A stretch of 64,000 bases of DNA from an uncultured Tateyamaria sp. (GCF_947487805.1 NZ_CANKXW010000006.1:62001-126000), one strand, 5' to 3'; counted from the stretch's first letter, positions 8,791 to 18,240 are shown. A program made the numbers and translations. Notes: a model not told the origin generated them from the letters alone.

Positions 8791-9422
8791 CCGGGTTACG
8801 CCAACACTTGCGCCTTTATCTCGTTACTGACACTGAATTGTGCCGCAATCATGGATTGGTTCTAACGGCTCAACAGGCTGTTGCGGGCGGGGTCACGATG
8901 GTCCAATTGCGCGCCAAACATGCGACGACACAAGAACGGATCGCCATGGCTGTTGCCCTCAAATCTGCCCTAGCAGGGACGGGTGTGCCACTGGTTGTCA
9001 ACGATGATCTGGACGCCGCGTGTCAGGCGGATGCCGACGGCGCGCACATAGGACAAGGCGACATGGCTCCGCAAAAGGCGCGTGCCTTGTTAGGGCGCAA
9101 CAAAATCCTTGGCCTGTCTTGCGAGACAGCGCAGACTGTTCAAGCCGCTGACCCTATTGTCGTAGACTATTTGGGTCTTGGCCCTGTTTTCGGCACAACA
9201 ACCAAGACGGATCACGAGGCCCCGATTGGTTTTGACGGACTCGCACAGCTGGTCGCTTTGACAACGCTGCCGACGGTGGCAATTGGCGGACTAAAGGCGA
9301 CCCACCAAGCGCAGGTCTTTGACAGCGGGGCGGATGGTCAGGCCGTGGTGTCGGCAATTTGCGGCCACTCTAACCCCAAAGCTGCCGCGCAACTGTTCAA
9401 GCATACCGGGGCAACACCATGA
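8787..9422 (+). CDS. thiE: thiamine-phosphate synthase
   Basis: A 211-residue TIM-barrel ThiE. LYLVTDTEL, VTMVQLRAKHATTQ (binding residues), VPLVVNDDLDAA, GAHIGQGDM, YLGLGPVFGTTTKTD and VAIGGL are all present. It joins HMP-PP and thiazole phosphate to thiamine phosphate. The start is GTG at 8787, overlapping the thiM stop (GTGA). It overlaps thiD by four bases, so the three enzymes are translationally coupled. Confidence 0.93.
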   Translation: MTGLRQHLRLYLVTDTELCRNHGLVLTAQQAVAGGVTMVQLRAKHATTQERIAMAVALKSALAGTGVPLVVNDDLDAACQADADGAHIGQGDMAPQKARALLGRNKILGLSCETAQTVQAADPIVVDYLGLGPVFGTTTKTDHEAPIGFDGLAQLVALTTLPTVAIGGLKATHQAQVFDSGADGQAVVSAICGHSNPKAAAQLFKHTGATP

Positions 9423-10231
9423 TCCCTAACGTCCTCAGCATCGCGGGCTCCGACCCATCGGGCGGTGCGGGCATTCAGGCCGATCTCAAAGCCATATCAG
9501 CCAATGGCGCTTTTGCCATGGCTGCCGTGACCGCCCTGACGGCACAGAACACGCAAGGTGTTCGTGGAATCCAACTCGTGCCGCCTGAATTTGTACACTC
9601 TCAAATAAAAGCAATTTTTGATGATATCCGTGTAGACGCGATCAAGATCGGTATGATCGCAAACGCCGAAATTGCACAGGCCGTGGCTGATGCCCTGACG
9701 GGGTTTCATATCCCCGTGGTCCTTGATCCCGTCATGATCGCCAAAGGGGGTGCACCGCTTTTGCAACCCTCGGCGGTTGCAGTAGTCCGCGACACATTGC
9801 TGCCGATCGCAACTGTCCTGACCCCGAACCTGCCAGAAGCGGCCCACATCTTGGGCGCGACAGAGGCCACGACACGCGATGCTATGGAAGCACAGGGGCG
9901 CGCGCTTTGCGCCCTTGGGCCCGAAGCAGTCTTGATGAAAGGTGGCCATCTAAAAGGGTCCACGAGCCCGGATTGCATGATCATCCTCGATGATATCACT
10001 TGGCTTGACGGCGCGCGCGTGAACACCCGCAACACACACGGGACTGGATGTACGCTTTCCTCTGCCCTCGCCGCACAATTGGCAAAGACGGGCGATATCC
10101 CCAGCGCCGTCGCGGCGGCCAAAGCCTATGTGTCAATGGCCATCGCGCATGCAGATCAGCTCGACGTTGGATCCGGTCACGGACCCACCCATCACTTCGG
10201 AACTTCAAACATCAGCGCGACGGAGCAATGA
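9419..10231 (+). CDS. thiD: hydroxymethylpyrimidine/phosphomethylpyrimidine kinase
   Basis: A 270-residue ThiD of the ribokinase family. SIAGSDPSGGAGIQADLK at the N-terminus binds the pyrimidine. VLDPVMIAKGG, VLTPNLPEA, LMKGGHLKG and the anion-hole motif THGTGCTLSSALA follow. It performs the two successive phosphorylations of HMP. ATG at 9419 overlaps the thiE stop. Together with thiM and thiE it completes salvage from HMP and thiazole; no thiC or thiG is in the window. Confidence 0.93.
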   Translation: MIPNVLSIAGSDPSGGAGIQADLKAISANGAFAMAAVTALTAQNTQGVRGIQLVPPEFVHSQIKAIFDDIRVDAIKIGMIANAEIAQAVADALTGFHIPVVLDPVMIAKGGAPLLQPSAVAVVRDTLLPIATVLTPNLPEAAHILGATEATTRDAMEAQGRALCALGPEAVLMKGGHLKGSTSPDCMIILDDITWLDGARVNTRNTHGTGCTLSSALAAQLAKTGDIPSAVAAAKAYVSMAIAHADQLDVGSGHGPTHHFGTSNISATEQ

Positions 10232-10233
10232 CC

Positions 10234-11172
10234 ATGAAAACCGTTCTATTTGCCGGGGCGATGTGCCTTTGTGCTGCCCCAACTTGGGCGCAGGACCAAA
10301 TGACCCTTTTGTTAGATTGGTTCGTCAACCCTGACCACGGGCCGGTAGTCATCGCACAGGAAAAGGGCTATTTTGCGGATGTCGGCCTGAGTGTCGACGT
10401 GATTGCACCTGCTGACCCGTCGAATCCACCCAAGATGGTTGCAACGGGACAGGCAGATTTGGCGATTTCGTACCAGCCACAACTCCATTTGCACATTCAC
10501 GAAGGCTTGCCATTGCAACGCGTCGGCACCTTGATTGCAACGCCGTTGAATTGCTTGTTGACCCTCGCGAATGGCCCGATCAAATCCCCCGGCGATCTTA
10601 AGGGCGGCAAGGTTGGGTTTTCGGTTGGCGGCGTCGAAGAGGCTGTGCTGGGGCATGTCCTTAAGACTCATGGTTTGACGCTGGACGATGTGGAACTGAT
10701 CAATGTCAACTGGTCGCTTTCGCCAGCTCTGATGTCTGGACAGGTCGACGCTGTGATTGGTGCGTTCCGAAATTTCGAGCTGAACCAAATGGATATCGAG
10801 GGTGTGCCCGGACGTTGTTTCTATGTCGAGGAAGAGGGCCTGCCACCCTATGATGAACTGATTTATATCGCCAATTCAGAAACTATGGACACAGATATGA
10901 TACGGCGTTTTCTGGCCGCTACCGAAAAGGCAACGCAGTACATCATCAATCACCCCGACGATGCGTGGCAGATTTTCTCGGGCACCGCGCCAGAGCTTCA
11001 GGACACACTGAACGAACGCGCATGGGCCGATACACTGCCCCGATTTGCGTTGCGCCCAATGGCGATGGACGCTGCGCGCTATGACGCATTTGAGACGTTC
11101 CTGCACGAGGCGGACCTGATCCCCAACGTAAACCCGGTGTCAAAGATTGCCATTGATGTGACAGCGCAATGA
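10234..11172 (+). CDS. thiY: thiamine-precursor ABC transporter, substrate-binding protein
   Basis: A 312-residue periplasmic binding protein of the NMT1/THI5-like family. It has a signal peptide ending in PTWAQ, then MTLLLDWFVNPDHGPVVIAQEKGYF, typical of ThiY-type proteins that bind formyl-aminopyrimidine or HMP. It sits in one operon with tenA and ABC genes, the known arrangement for uptake of thiamine breakdown products. ATG at 10234 is chosen over 10228 because GGAG at 10222 then has good spacing. Whether the ligand is HMP, FAMP or thiamine itself cannot be told from sequence. Confidence 0.85.
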   Translation: MKTVLFAGAMCLCAAPTWAQDQMTLLLDWFVNPDHGPVVIAQEKGYFADVGLSVDVIAPADPSNPPKMVATGQADLAISYQPQLHLHIHEGLPLQRVGTLIATPLNCLLTLANGPIKSPGDLKGGKVGFSVGGVEEAVLGHVLKTHGLTLDDVELINVNWSLSPALMSGQVDAVIGAFRNFELNQMDIEGVPGRCFYVEEEGLPPYDELIYIANSETMDTDMIRRFLAATEKATQYIINHPDDAWQIFSGTAPELQDTLNERAWADTLPRFALRPMAMDAARYDAFETFLHEADLIPNVNPVSKIAIDVTAQ

Positions 11173-11855
11173 CCCATTCCCCCTATGGCGACACCTTCGC
11201 GCAGTTGCGTGCAGGCTGCCCCGTCGCATGGCACGCCTACACACACCATGATTTTGTGAATGGACTTGGGAACGGCACCTTACCGCGCGCAGCATTCCTG
11301 CATTATCTCATTCAGGATTATGTCTTTTTGGTCCACTTTGCGCGTGCGTGGTCCCTTGCACTGGTCAAGGCAGAAACGCTTGAAGAAATGACGGTATGCG
11401 CGGCCACTATCGATGCACTGGTCAATCACGAGATGGCGCTTCATGTCAAAACCTGCGCGACAGAAGGTATTGACGAAGCAACCTTGTTCACCGCGCCCGA
11501 GGCATTCGAAAACCTCGCCTATACGCGCTATGTTATGGATGCCGGGTTGCAGGGTGATTTTCTGGACCTGATGGCCGCCCTTGCGCCGTGTTGTTTCGGC
11601 TACGGCGAAATCGGACTGCGCCTAGAGCACTCGGCGGACCCGGATACGCCCAATCGCACCTGGATCGAAACCTATGCCGCGCCAGACTATCAGGGCGTGA
11701 TGTCAGGGGTCGGTCAGATGATGGATCAAGCCGTTCTGCGACGATTGGGCGATGATCCCACGTCCGCTGTGCGCTGGTCACAACTTCAGAAGCGATTTAC
11801 CACGGCAACCCGCCTGGAAACCGCATTCTGGGATATGGGACTGCGCGGCGCGTGA
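11169..11855 (+). CDS. tenA: TenA-family aminopyrimidine aminohydrolase / thiaminase II
   Basis: A 228-residue all-helical TenA. HYLIQDYVFLVHFARAW is the conserved active-site helix; HEMALH and LAPCCFGYGEIG, with a Cys at the position of the TenA catalytic Cys, are present. This class hydrolyses aminomethyl-pyrimidine breakdown products of thiamine to HMP. Encoded between the binding protein and ATPase of its likely transporter, it would process imported precursors before ThiD. Four-base overlaps on both sides. Confidence 0.88.
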   Translation: MTHSPYGDTFAQLRAGCPVAWHAYTHHDFVNGLGNGTLPRAAFLHYLIQDYVFLVHFARAWSLALVKAETLEEMTVCAATIDALVNHEMALHVKTCATEGIDEATLFTAPEAFENLAYTRYVMDAGLQGDFLDLMAALAPCCFGYGEIGLRLEHSADPDTPNRTWIETYAAPDYQGVMSGVGQMMDQAVLRRLGDDPTSAVRWSQLQKRFTTATRLETAFWDMGLRGA

Positions 11856-12577
11856 CGAACGCCCCGACGATCCATGTGTCCGGTCACTATGACATCGCAG
11901 ACAAGCGCTTGTTTACCGCATCTGAACTGAGTGTGCCTGCGAGGCAATGGACCTGCATCCTTGGGCGATCCGGTGTTGGAAAATCGACCCTGTTGCGACT
12001 GATCGCCGGGCTTGACCATGCCGGAACCTTTACCGGTCAAATCACAGCTTCCGATAACGCATCACTTACCGGTCGGGTCAGCTTTATGGCGCAATCTGAT
12101 CTGCTGTTGCCATGGTTGACGGTCCTTGAAAACGTCGTTCTGGGCGCGCGGTTGCGCGGTATGACACCCGACATGGACCGCGCACGAGACCTGATCGCGC
12201 GGGTTGGTCTGACAACCTCCCGACACCTCCGCCCCGCCGCGCTCTCCGGAGGCATGCGCCAACGCACGGCCTTGGCCAGAACGCTGATGCAAGATTGCCC
12301 CGTCGCCCTGTTGGACGAACCCTTCTCGGCGCTTGATGCAGGCATGCGCGCTGATATGCAGGAATTGTCCGCGCACATGCTCTCTGGCAAAACAGTGGTG
12401 ATGGTTACCCATGATCCGGCCGAAGCCGTGCGTTTAGGCCATCAGATTGTCGTGTTGTCTGCGGATGGGGCGAACCCGTGGCAGCCGCCCGAACAGCAAC
12501 CTGTTCGGAATCAATATGCGCACGACACAATCGCCTGCCAGGCGGCATTATTGTCACATCTGAGGGCACCTGCATGA
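11852..12577 (+). CDS. thiZ: ABC transporter ATP-binding protein for thiamine precursors
   Basis: A 241-residue ABC ATPase. The Walker A GRSGVGKST is at residues 38-46, the Q-loop is in MAQSD, the signature LSGGMRQR is near 132, Walker B is VALLDEP and the switch His is in VTHDPAEA. It belongs to the nitrate/taurine-type subfamily that pairs with NMT1-like binding proteins. GTG start at 11852 overlaps the tenA stop. Energises uptake through ThiX at the inner face of the membrane. Confidence 0.87.
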   Translation: MTNAPTIHVSGHYDIADKRLFTASELSVPARQWTCILGRSGVGKSTLLRLIAGLDHAGTFTGQITASDNASLTGRVSFMAQSDLLLPWLTVLENVVLGARLRGMTPDMDRARDLIARVGLTTSRHLRPAALSGGMRQRTALARTLMQDCPVALLDEPFSALDAGMRADMQELSAHMLSGKTVVMVTHDPAEAVRLGHQIVVLSADGANPWQPPEQQPVRNQYAHDTIACQAALLSHLRAPA

Positions 12578-13305
12578 GAAACCTGCGCTACGCGACCGGT
12601 GCCGTCGCCTTTGCTGTGCTGGTTTGGCAGGGATTGGTTTGGATCACAGGTGCGCCAAACTTTATCCTGCCGTCACCATGGCGCGTCGCGCAGGCGGGGT
12701 GGGAGCACCGCAAATTGATCTGGGAAAATGCACAGGTCACCGCGACAGAAGTCGCTTTGGGTCTCATCCTTGGCACCGTGTTGGGCGTCGCGACGGCAAT
12801 CCTGTTGGCAAGTTCGGATCGACTCCACCGGCTTATCATGCCGCTCTTGGTGTTTACACAGGCAGTTCCGGTCTTTGCCCTCGCACCCATTCTCACTTTG
12901 TGGTTGGGGTACGGAATAGCATCCAAGGTCATGATGGCTGTACTCATCATCTTTTTTCCCGTGACCAGCGCATTCTATGATGGGTTAACGCGTATTCCGC
13001 GAGGCATGACAGACTTGGCACAGACTATGGGCGGCACGCGATGGCAGATCATGAGACGGATCAGGATACCACATGCGCTGCCATCTTTAGGCACGGGGTT
13101 GAGACTCGCGGCGGTCTATGCGCCGATCGGTGCGGTGATCGGCGAATGGGTTGGTGCGTCCGAGGGGCTTGGATATCTGATGCTGCTGGCCAATGGCCGG
13201 GTTAAAACGGATTTGATGTTCGCCAGCCTCATTACACTGGCCGTAATGACCATCGCACTGTACGTCGCAGTCGGTAAGTTGGCGTCAAGACTTCGCGTCG
13301 CGTGA
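12574..13305 (+). CDS. thiX: ABC transporter permease for thiamine precursors
   Basis: A 243-residue permease of the BPD_transp_1 family with about six membrane segments. The cytoplasmic EAA-like loop (DLAQTMGGTRWQIMRRIRIPHALP) docks the ATPase, and GAVIGEWVGASEGLGYLM follows. Last gene of the TPP-controlled operon; ATG at 12574 overlaps the ATPase stop by four bases. No strong intrinsic terminator is visible after it. Confidence 0.87.
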   Translation: MRNLRYATGAVAFAVLVWQGLVWITGAPNFILPSPWRVAQAGWEHRKLIWENAQVTATEVALGLILGTVLGVATAILLASSDRLHRLIMPLLVFTQAVPVFALAPILTLWLGYGIASKVMMAVLIIFFPVTSAFYDGLTRIPRGMTDLAQTMGGTRWQIMRRIRIPHALPSLGTGLRLAAVYAPIGAVIGEWVGASEGLGYLMLLANGRVKTDLMFASLITLAVMTIALYVAVGKLASRLRVA

Positions 13306-13468
13306 CGCATCATTGTACCGCCGTCGGTTTACCAAAACGGCCTCAAAGGGACTGCTACAGTGTTTTTCTTTATGTCACTAAAATAACATAAGACAGACTC
13401 TCGGATTTTTGATGGAGACCAAATCGTATTAACATAAACTTCATTATGCGTCTTTATATTTTGCGTTG

Positions 13469-13484
13469 CGATAGTATATTATCG
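13469..13484. promoter_or_regulatory. palindromic operator candidate CGATA-N6-TATCG
   Basis: CGATAGTATATTATCG, 38 bases upstream of the secreted-protein gene. Fourteen bases recur inverted at 20144-20157 and twelve (ACGATAATATAC) at 45169-45180, each time upstream of a conjugation-related gene, which suggests a shared regulator. Confidence 0.5.
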
Positions 13485-13521
13485 TATGTATGCTGAACTC
13501 CTCTCACGGAGGTCCCCCAGT

Positions 13522-14217
13522 ATGCGCCATTTACTCAAGAAGCTCCTCCCCTCGGTCGCAGTCGCTTTGGCCGTGACAAGCTTTTCGCTGCCGGCACCCG
13601 CCCGCGCGCAGACCTACCCGATCGATTGCGCGATCCTCTTGTGCCTGTCTGGCGGCTGGCCCGCTTCCGTCCCTTGCGCCCGAGCCCGCGCCGAGTTCAT
13701 CCGGCGGATTACGCCTTGGCCAGTGGAACCGCCGCTGCAAATCTGGCGCTGTCCCATGGGCGCGTCCTATGAGAGCGATCGGCAATCAAACAACGCTGAC
13801 CGCATAATTGAAGCCTTGTACCGGACCGACAACCGTCGACCGCTGCAATCCTTGCCAGTAGATAATCTCGTTCCCACAGACTTCACCCTTCGGCTTGTTC
13901 AGGACCGCGCGGACATCGATATCAGCGGGCCAGAGTTCAATTTCGTGCGGTCCATCCGCGTCTTCGATGTACGGTATGCACGACAGCACGAGTCCGGGCG
14001 CGATGGGGATTGTAACCGAAGCGCGACCGTGGTCCTCGGCACCTACGGGACCCAAGGCGATTTCTCATGGCAGCGATCTTCCATAACTGCCCTGCCCGAG
14101 GCCCATGTGGGACTTGAACGTTGGGGCCAGAATTGCCCGGGTATCTATCACCGATCTGTCTTCGTCGATTGGCGTGACTATGAGGGCAACTACGGCTTCG
14201 AACAGGTGAACTACTAG
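13522..14217 (+). CDS. secreted hypothetical protein of the conjugative element
   Basis: A 231-residue protein with a clear signal peptide (LPSVAVALAVTSFSLPAPARAQ). The mature part has Cys at several positions (CAILLCLSGGWPASVPCARARAEF, IWRCP, GDCNRS, NCPG), suggesting disulfides in the periplasm. I do not know its function. GGAGG at 13508 supports ATG at 13522. Its upstream palindrome is shared with the transfer genes at 20 and 45 kb, so it probably belongs to the conjugative element although ordinary genes lie between. It could be a pilus-associated or exclusion protein; this is only inference. Confidence 0.65.
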   Translation: MRHLLKKLLPSVAVALAVTSFSLPAPARAQTYPIDCAILLCLSGGWPASVPCARARAEFIRRITPWPVEPPLQIWRCPMGASYESDRQSNNADRIIEALYRTDNRRPLQSLPVDNLVPTDFTLRLVQDRADIDISGPEFNFVRSIRVFDVRYARQHESGRDGDCNRSATVVLGTYGTQGDFSWQRSSITALPEAHVGLERWGQNCPGIYHRSVFVDWRDYEGNYGFEQVNY

Positions 14218-14521
14218 CGCTGACAAAGACAGCTTTGCCATCATGCTGCGAGAATTTTAGCGTGCTGAGTTGTTCAAATACCGGCCCTTCGCTGCTTTCG
14301 GTGCGTTTGTCCGGAGAGCGGGACTTTCCTGTCATTCATTTTTCAGACTTCGCTGATGCAGCATTGGCTCGCGCTTGTGACCTGCCCTCTGTTGCGGGAC
14401 AGCGCTAGCCGTCATTGCGGTCGTTCGTGGGGGGCAATTTCGCCGACCGCCATTTGGTCTGCCCGTATGAGGGCGAAGCAGGTCGCCCGAAAGTATTGCC
14501 CTTGGGGCGGTGAACACAGAT
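14218..14521. other. intergenic region, nothing recognised
   Basis: About 300 bases between the secreted protein and the convergent LysR gene. No ORF, terminator with T-run or repeat could be supported. Confidence 0.4.
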
Positions 14522-15403
14522 TTACTGCCCGATAAAGTCTGCGCGCCGTTCTTGCAATGCGGCATAGAGGTAATCGACAAGTAATCGTGCACGGCGTACG
14601 CGGCGCAAATCGCCATGAAGCAGTATCCATGTTGACCGTCTTTGGTCCAAGGCTGTGCCAGGCACACGTTGCATTTCGGGAAAGACGGATTGCACCCAAT
14701 TGGCAACAAACGTCATACCTGCACCATTTCGCGCGAGATGAAGATGCATTTGCGGATCTTGGACACTGTGGCGAACGCGTGCTTGGGGAAATGGCGACGC
14801 TTCAATCATGGTCTGCAATTCAGGTACGTCGCCATAACCTATCCATGTCAGCCCCGCACCTTTCGGCCCAGACTTTGGAAGCGACGTGTCGATATAGTCG
14901 CGTGACGCGAAGACACCAATGGACAATGGAAAAAGCTTGCGACCAACCGCGTCTTCCTCGACCTCGATAACGTGCCGGATCGAGATATCAGTTTCATCTT
15001 TCTCGATTGAGTCGATGAAGTAAGAGAGCTTTAGGTCAATCTCGATCTCTGGATAAAGGGTTGCGAAGTCGGCCAAGGCGGGCGCGAGCAGGTAATTCGC
15101 AGTCAGCGGATCAGCAGACAGACGAATGCGACCTGATGCTTCGCGATCAAGGCCTTTTACGGCGCTAAATCCTTTCAGCAATGCGGCCTCGGCCTCCAGT
15201 GCTTGTGGCAGTAACCGCCGTCCGGCGGCCGTCAGTGTCAGGCCCGCTGCATTTCTGCGGAAAAGCGTAGTTCCCAACTGCGCCTCAAGCCCTTCGATCT
15301 GGCGTCTTACCGTTGCATGAGTGCCCTCAATCTGTTCGGCCCCAGCACGTAAAGACCCTGATCGGGCTACCGCAAGAAACGCGGGGAGCGATTTCCAATC
15401 CAT
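14522..15403 (-). CDS. LysR-family transcriptional regulator
   Basis: A 293-residue LTTR. The winged helix at residues 1-60 (FLAVARSGSLRAGAEQI, then THATVRRQIEGLEAQLGTTLF) is followed by a periplasmic-binding-like effector domain. It is divergent from the oxidoreductase gene, with 97 bases between them, the normal layout for an LTTR controlling its neighbour. The inducer is unknown. Confidence 0.88.
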   Translation of the reverse strand: MDWKSLPAFLAVARSGSLRAGAEQIEGTHATVRRQIEGLEAQLGTTLFRRNAAGLTLTAAGRRLLPQALEAEAALLKGFSAVKGLDREASGRIRLSADPLTANYLLAPALADFATLYPEIEIDLKLSYFIDSIEKDETDISIRHVIEVEEDAVGRKLFPLSIGVFASRDYIDTSLPKSGPKGAGLTWIGYGDVPELQTMIEASPFPQARVRHSVQDPQMHLHLARNGAGMTFVANWVQSVFPEMQRVPGTALDQRRSTWILLHGDLRRVRRARLLVDYLYAALQERRADFIGQ

Positions 15404-15500
15404 GTCGAGTGTACCGTTTTTGAACCGATGTGGTTCATTTTAGGCAATTATTGGATCAAAATAAACACGGTATCTCTCTGGGCAGACAAAAGGAGAGATC

Positions 15501-16484
15501 ATGATGGAAACCACATTCAATGCTTGGGACGTCAGCCGTTACGGCGGGCCAGATGTCCTTACTTCTGTATCACGCCCCGCACCGACTCCAACCGCTGGGC
15601 AGGTTCTTGTTCGCATTCGTGCCTCTGCTGTGTCTCGTGCAGATAGCATGATGCGCGCAGGGCAACCAAAGTTTGCCAGACTGTTTCTAGGCCTGTCGCG
15701 CCCACGTTCCGGATTGATTGGAACCTGCTTTTCCGGTGATGTGGTCGCCGTTGGTGACGCGGTACGCACCCTCCAAGTTGGTGATGCCGTCTTTGGAGAG
15801 GCGGGTCTGCAGTTCGGTGCGAATGCGACACATATTTGTGTCGATGAAACCGCCAGCGTTCTGACAAAGCCAGAAACAGTCAGCTACGAGGAGGCTGCGA
15901 CGCTTTTCGATGGTGCGATGACGTCCTGGCACTTCCTAACCCGCGTCGCAAAGGTTCAAGCGGGTGAGACCGTCTTGATCCTTGGTGGATCCGGTAGCCT
16001 AGGAACAGCGGCAGTTCAGTTTGCCAAAGCATTGGGAGCGAAAGTCTCGGCCAGCGCGAGTGCTCGCAACGCTGAATTGATCAAGTCACTCGGGGCAGAT
16101 GTCGTCGTCGATTACGCGTCGCAAGATCCTCTCAAAGACGGTTGTGCTTATGACGTTGTCTTTGACACGCTTGGGGTATCCTCATTCCGCGCGACCAAAT
16201 CAGCTCTCACCAAAAAGGGGCGATATGTGTGCCCCGTGCTTGGGCTCGCGTTGCTGCGTGACATGCTTCTGACTGCAGTGTTTGGGCGCAAACAGGCCAA
16301 GTTCGCTGCTGCGGGCATGTCAAAGCCCGAGGTTCACCGCGCAGAGCTTTCCGAGGTGCTCGCGCTGATGGCCAGCAACCAGTTTTCACCTGTCATGGAC
16401 AGGACCTATCCGCTGGCCGATCTGGTAGAGGCCCACCGCTATGTTGAGACTGGCCGCAAGCGCGGCAATGTCGTTGTGGTTTAG
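15501..16484 (+). CDS. zinc-type MDR oxidoreductase (quinone reductase-like)
   Basis: A 327-residue medium-chain dehydrogenase/reductase. It has an N-terminal GroES-like part (GQVLVRIRASAVSRADSMMR, GDVVAVGDAVRTLQVGDAVFG), then a Rossmann domain with LILGGSGSLGTAAVQFAKALGA, which binds NAD(P)H. The zinc-binding Cys set of classical alcohol dehydrogenases is missing, so a quinone-oxidoreductase-like role is more likely. AGGAGA lies just upstream; ATG at 15501 or 15504 may be used. Likely controlled by the divergent LysR protein and followed after 12 bases by a membrane protein. Confidence 0.85.
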   Translation: MMETTFNAWDVSRYGGPDVLTSVSRPAPTPTAGQVLVRIRASAVSRADSMMRAGQPKFARLFLGLSRPRSGLIGTCFSGDVVAVGDAVRTLQVGDAVFGEAGLQFGANATHICVDETASVLTKPETVSYEEAATLFDGAMTSWHFLTRVAKVQAGETVLILGGSGSLGTAAVQFAKALGAKVSASASARNAELIKSLGADVVVDYASQDPLKDGCAYDVVFDTLGVSSFRATKSALTKKGRYVCPVLGLALLRDMLLTAVFGRKQAKFAAAGMSKPEVHRAELSEVLALMASNQFSPVMDRTYPLADLVEAHRYVETGRKRGNVVVV

Positions 16485-16496
16485 GGGGCGACAGAG

Positions 16497-17177
16497 ATGA
16501 AGACGCTTCCACTTTCACACTGGCAAGTCCGTTTCGCCGGTATTTGTTATTTGATCATCATCCTCTGTGGGGTCGGTTCAGAGGTCGCATTGCGTGGTCC
16601 GCTCATTGATTTTGGATCAGCAGACGGCACCGCGCAGGCCATCTTGGCGCAAGCAATGCGCTTTCGGCTGTCTATCATGGCAGATGTGGTGATGGCGCTG
16701 GCGGATGTGACACTCGCCATCCTGCTGTTCTGGATGTTTCGCCCGGTCTCAGCAGGACTGGCAGTAACGGCGATGATTTTCCGGCTGCTCCAGTCCGGTC
16801 TAATCGCCGCGGGTCTGTTGAACCTGCAAGCAGCGGTTTTGCTGCTTCAATCAGGGGCTATGGAAGTTAGGGCGGACCTCGCGCTCACCTTCATTGAGTT
16901 GCACGCTTATGGGTACGATCTGGGCCTGATCTTTTTTGGGGTGAACTGTCTGTTGACCGCCGTCTTGATTGTCCAATCTGGCTTTTTCCCACGCGTGTTG
17001 GGCATCGGGATTGGTCTGTCCGGGCTTGTCTATCTGTCAGGCAGCATCCTGCGCTTCGTAGCTCCTGACCTGCACGGGTTCGTCGCCCCCGCCTATGTCG
17101 TGCCATTGGTCGCGGAAACTGCCTTTTGCCTGTGGCTCTTGTTCACGCCCAGAGGCAGGCCAGCGATGTCGCCGTGA
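16497..17177 (+). CDS. DUF4386-family membrane protein
   Basis: A 226-residue protein with about six hydrophobic segments. The opening (WQVRFAGICYLIIILCGVGSE), the region with MFRLLQ-like FRLLQSG, and the end (LVAETAFCLWLLF) fit the DUF4386 family of unknown function. Twelve bases after the oxidoreductase, so in the same operon. Confidence 0.75.
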   Translation: MKTLPLSHWQVRFAGICYLIIILCGVGSEVALRGPLIDFGSADGTAQAILAQAMRFRLSIMADVVMALADVTLAILLFWMFRPVSAGLAVTAMIFRLLQSGLIAAGLLNLQAAVLLLQSGAMEVRADLALTFIELHAYGYDLGLIFFGVNCLLTAVLIVQSGFFPRVLGIGIGLSGLVYLSGSILRFVAPDLHGFVAPAYVVPLVAETAFCLWLLFTPRGRPAMSP

Positions 17178-17275
17178 CTTGTTGAAAGAAAAAAATCATT
17201 CGCGAGGCGGTCGTCACCGCGCCGCCTTGCCCACCTATCAAACTAACAAACCTGACCTTATGAAAGGAAACCAAA

Positions 17276-17665
17276 ATGTCAGAACACGTCGTTCTCACGC
17301 TTATCAAGCAAGCTGACAAAGCGATCAGCGCAGAAGACTTTGACACGCTTATGGACTTTTACGCCGATGATGCAGTCCTCGTGGTCCAGCCCGGCCAAAT
17401 TGCCAAGGGCAAGCCGCAAATCAGAGAAGCTTTCGTCGCGATCGCAAAGCATTTCAAAAACACGCTGACCGTGACCCAAGGGGCAGCGCATGTGATCGAA
17501 GGTGCGGAGACCGCCTTGGTCATCATGGAAACACATCTGCACATCGCTGATGACGCAGCGCTGATGACCCGCCGGGCGACCTACGTCTTCAAAAGGGACC
17601 AAGCGCAAAGGTGGCTCTGCACGGTCGACAATTCTTACGGCACGGATCTGCTAGATCCCGAATAG
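17276..17665 (+). CDS. SnoaL/DUF4440-like (NTF2 fold) protein
   Basis: A 129-residue single-domain protein. ISAEDFDTLMDFYADDAVLV and the PGQIAKGKPQIREAF region are typical of the SgcJ/EcaC or DUF4440 branch of the NTF2 superfamily. TYVFKRDQAQRWLCTVDNSYG forms the closing strands. Substrate unknown. Good ribosome binding site (GAAAGGA). Part of the LysR-oxidoreductase gene group. Confidence 0.75.
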   Translation: MSEHVVLTLIKQADKAISAEDFDTLMDFYADDAVLVVQPGQIAKGKPQIREAFVAIAKHFKNTLTVTQGAAHVIEGAETALVIMETHLHIADDAALMTRRATYVFKRDQAQRWLCTVDNSYGTDLLDPE

Positions 17666-17721
17666 GGCTTCGCAACATCCATACCGATTTCTTTGCTACT
17701 ATTGAAAGACGGAGATCAGAC

Positions 17722-18240
17722 ATGATCACGCCACTTATCGTTCTCACAATCCTCTTTATTCCGACGCTTGTCGCTGCAGTCATTGCCCACAGAACGGCCA
17801 CATATGGCATCATCAACCTTGGCGGCGTGCTTGGCTATGCGGCTGCCTTTGCGCTTTTCTCAGTTGGACATTTCGTCATCACCGACGAAATGGTGTCCAT
17901 GTTGCCAGACTTTCTGCCTGCACGTAGGCCGATAGTATATGCGACCGGTCTGCTTGAGGGCGGACTGGCCCTCGCACTGTTGCCGACGCGCACACGGGCA
18001 TACGCCGGTATTGGCTGCATCGCAGTATTGATACTATTCTTTCCCGGGAACATTTATGCTGCAATCAACGGTGTCGGCCCAGGAGGGCACCAGTGGGGCC
18101 CGGTCTATTTGCTCCTTCGCGCTCCATTGCAGGCCCTGTTGATCTTTTGGGGATATTGGTTTGCCGTGCGAGGCTGTGGATTTCCTAGTGTGCAGCGAAA
18201 GCTTGCAACACGCTCGTCTGAGCAAAGGAGGACCCTATGA
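17722..18240 (+). CDS. DoxX-like small membrane protein
   Basis: A 172-residue protein with four hydrophobic segments and the DoxX-like pattern FLPARRPIVYATGLLEGGLALALL and PGNIYAAINGVG. GGAG at 17711 supports ATG at 17722. It overlaps the next gene by four bases. The precise role of the family (membrane-bound redox or stress related) is not settled. Confidence 0.7.
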   Translation: MITPLIVLTILFIPTLVAAVIAHRTATYGIINLGGVLGYAAAFALFSVGHFVITDEMVSMLPDFLPARRPIVYATGLLEGGLALALLPTRTRAYAGIGCIAVLILFFPGNIYAAINGVGPGGHQWGPVYLLLRAPLQALLIFWGYWFAVRGCGFPSVQRKLATRSSEQRRTL

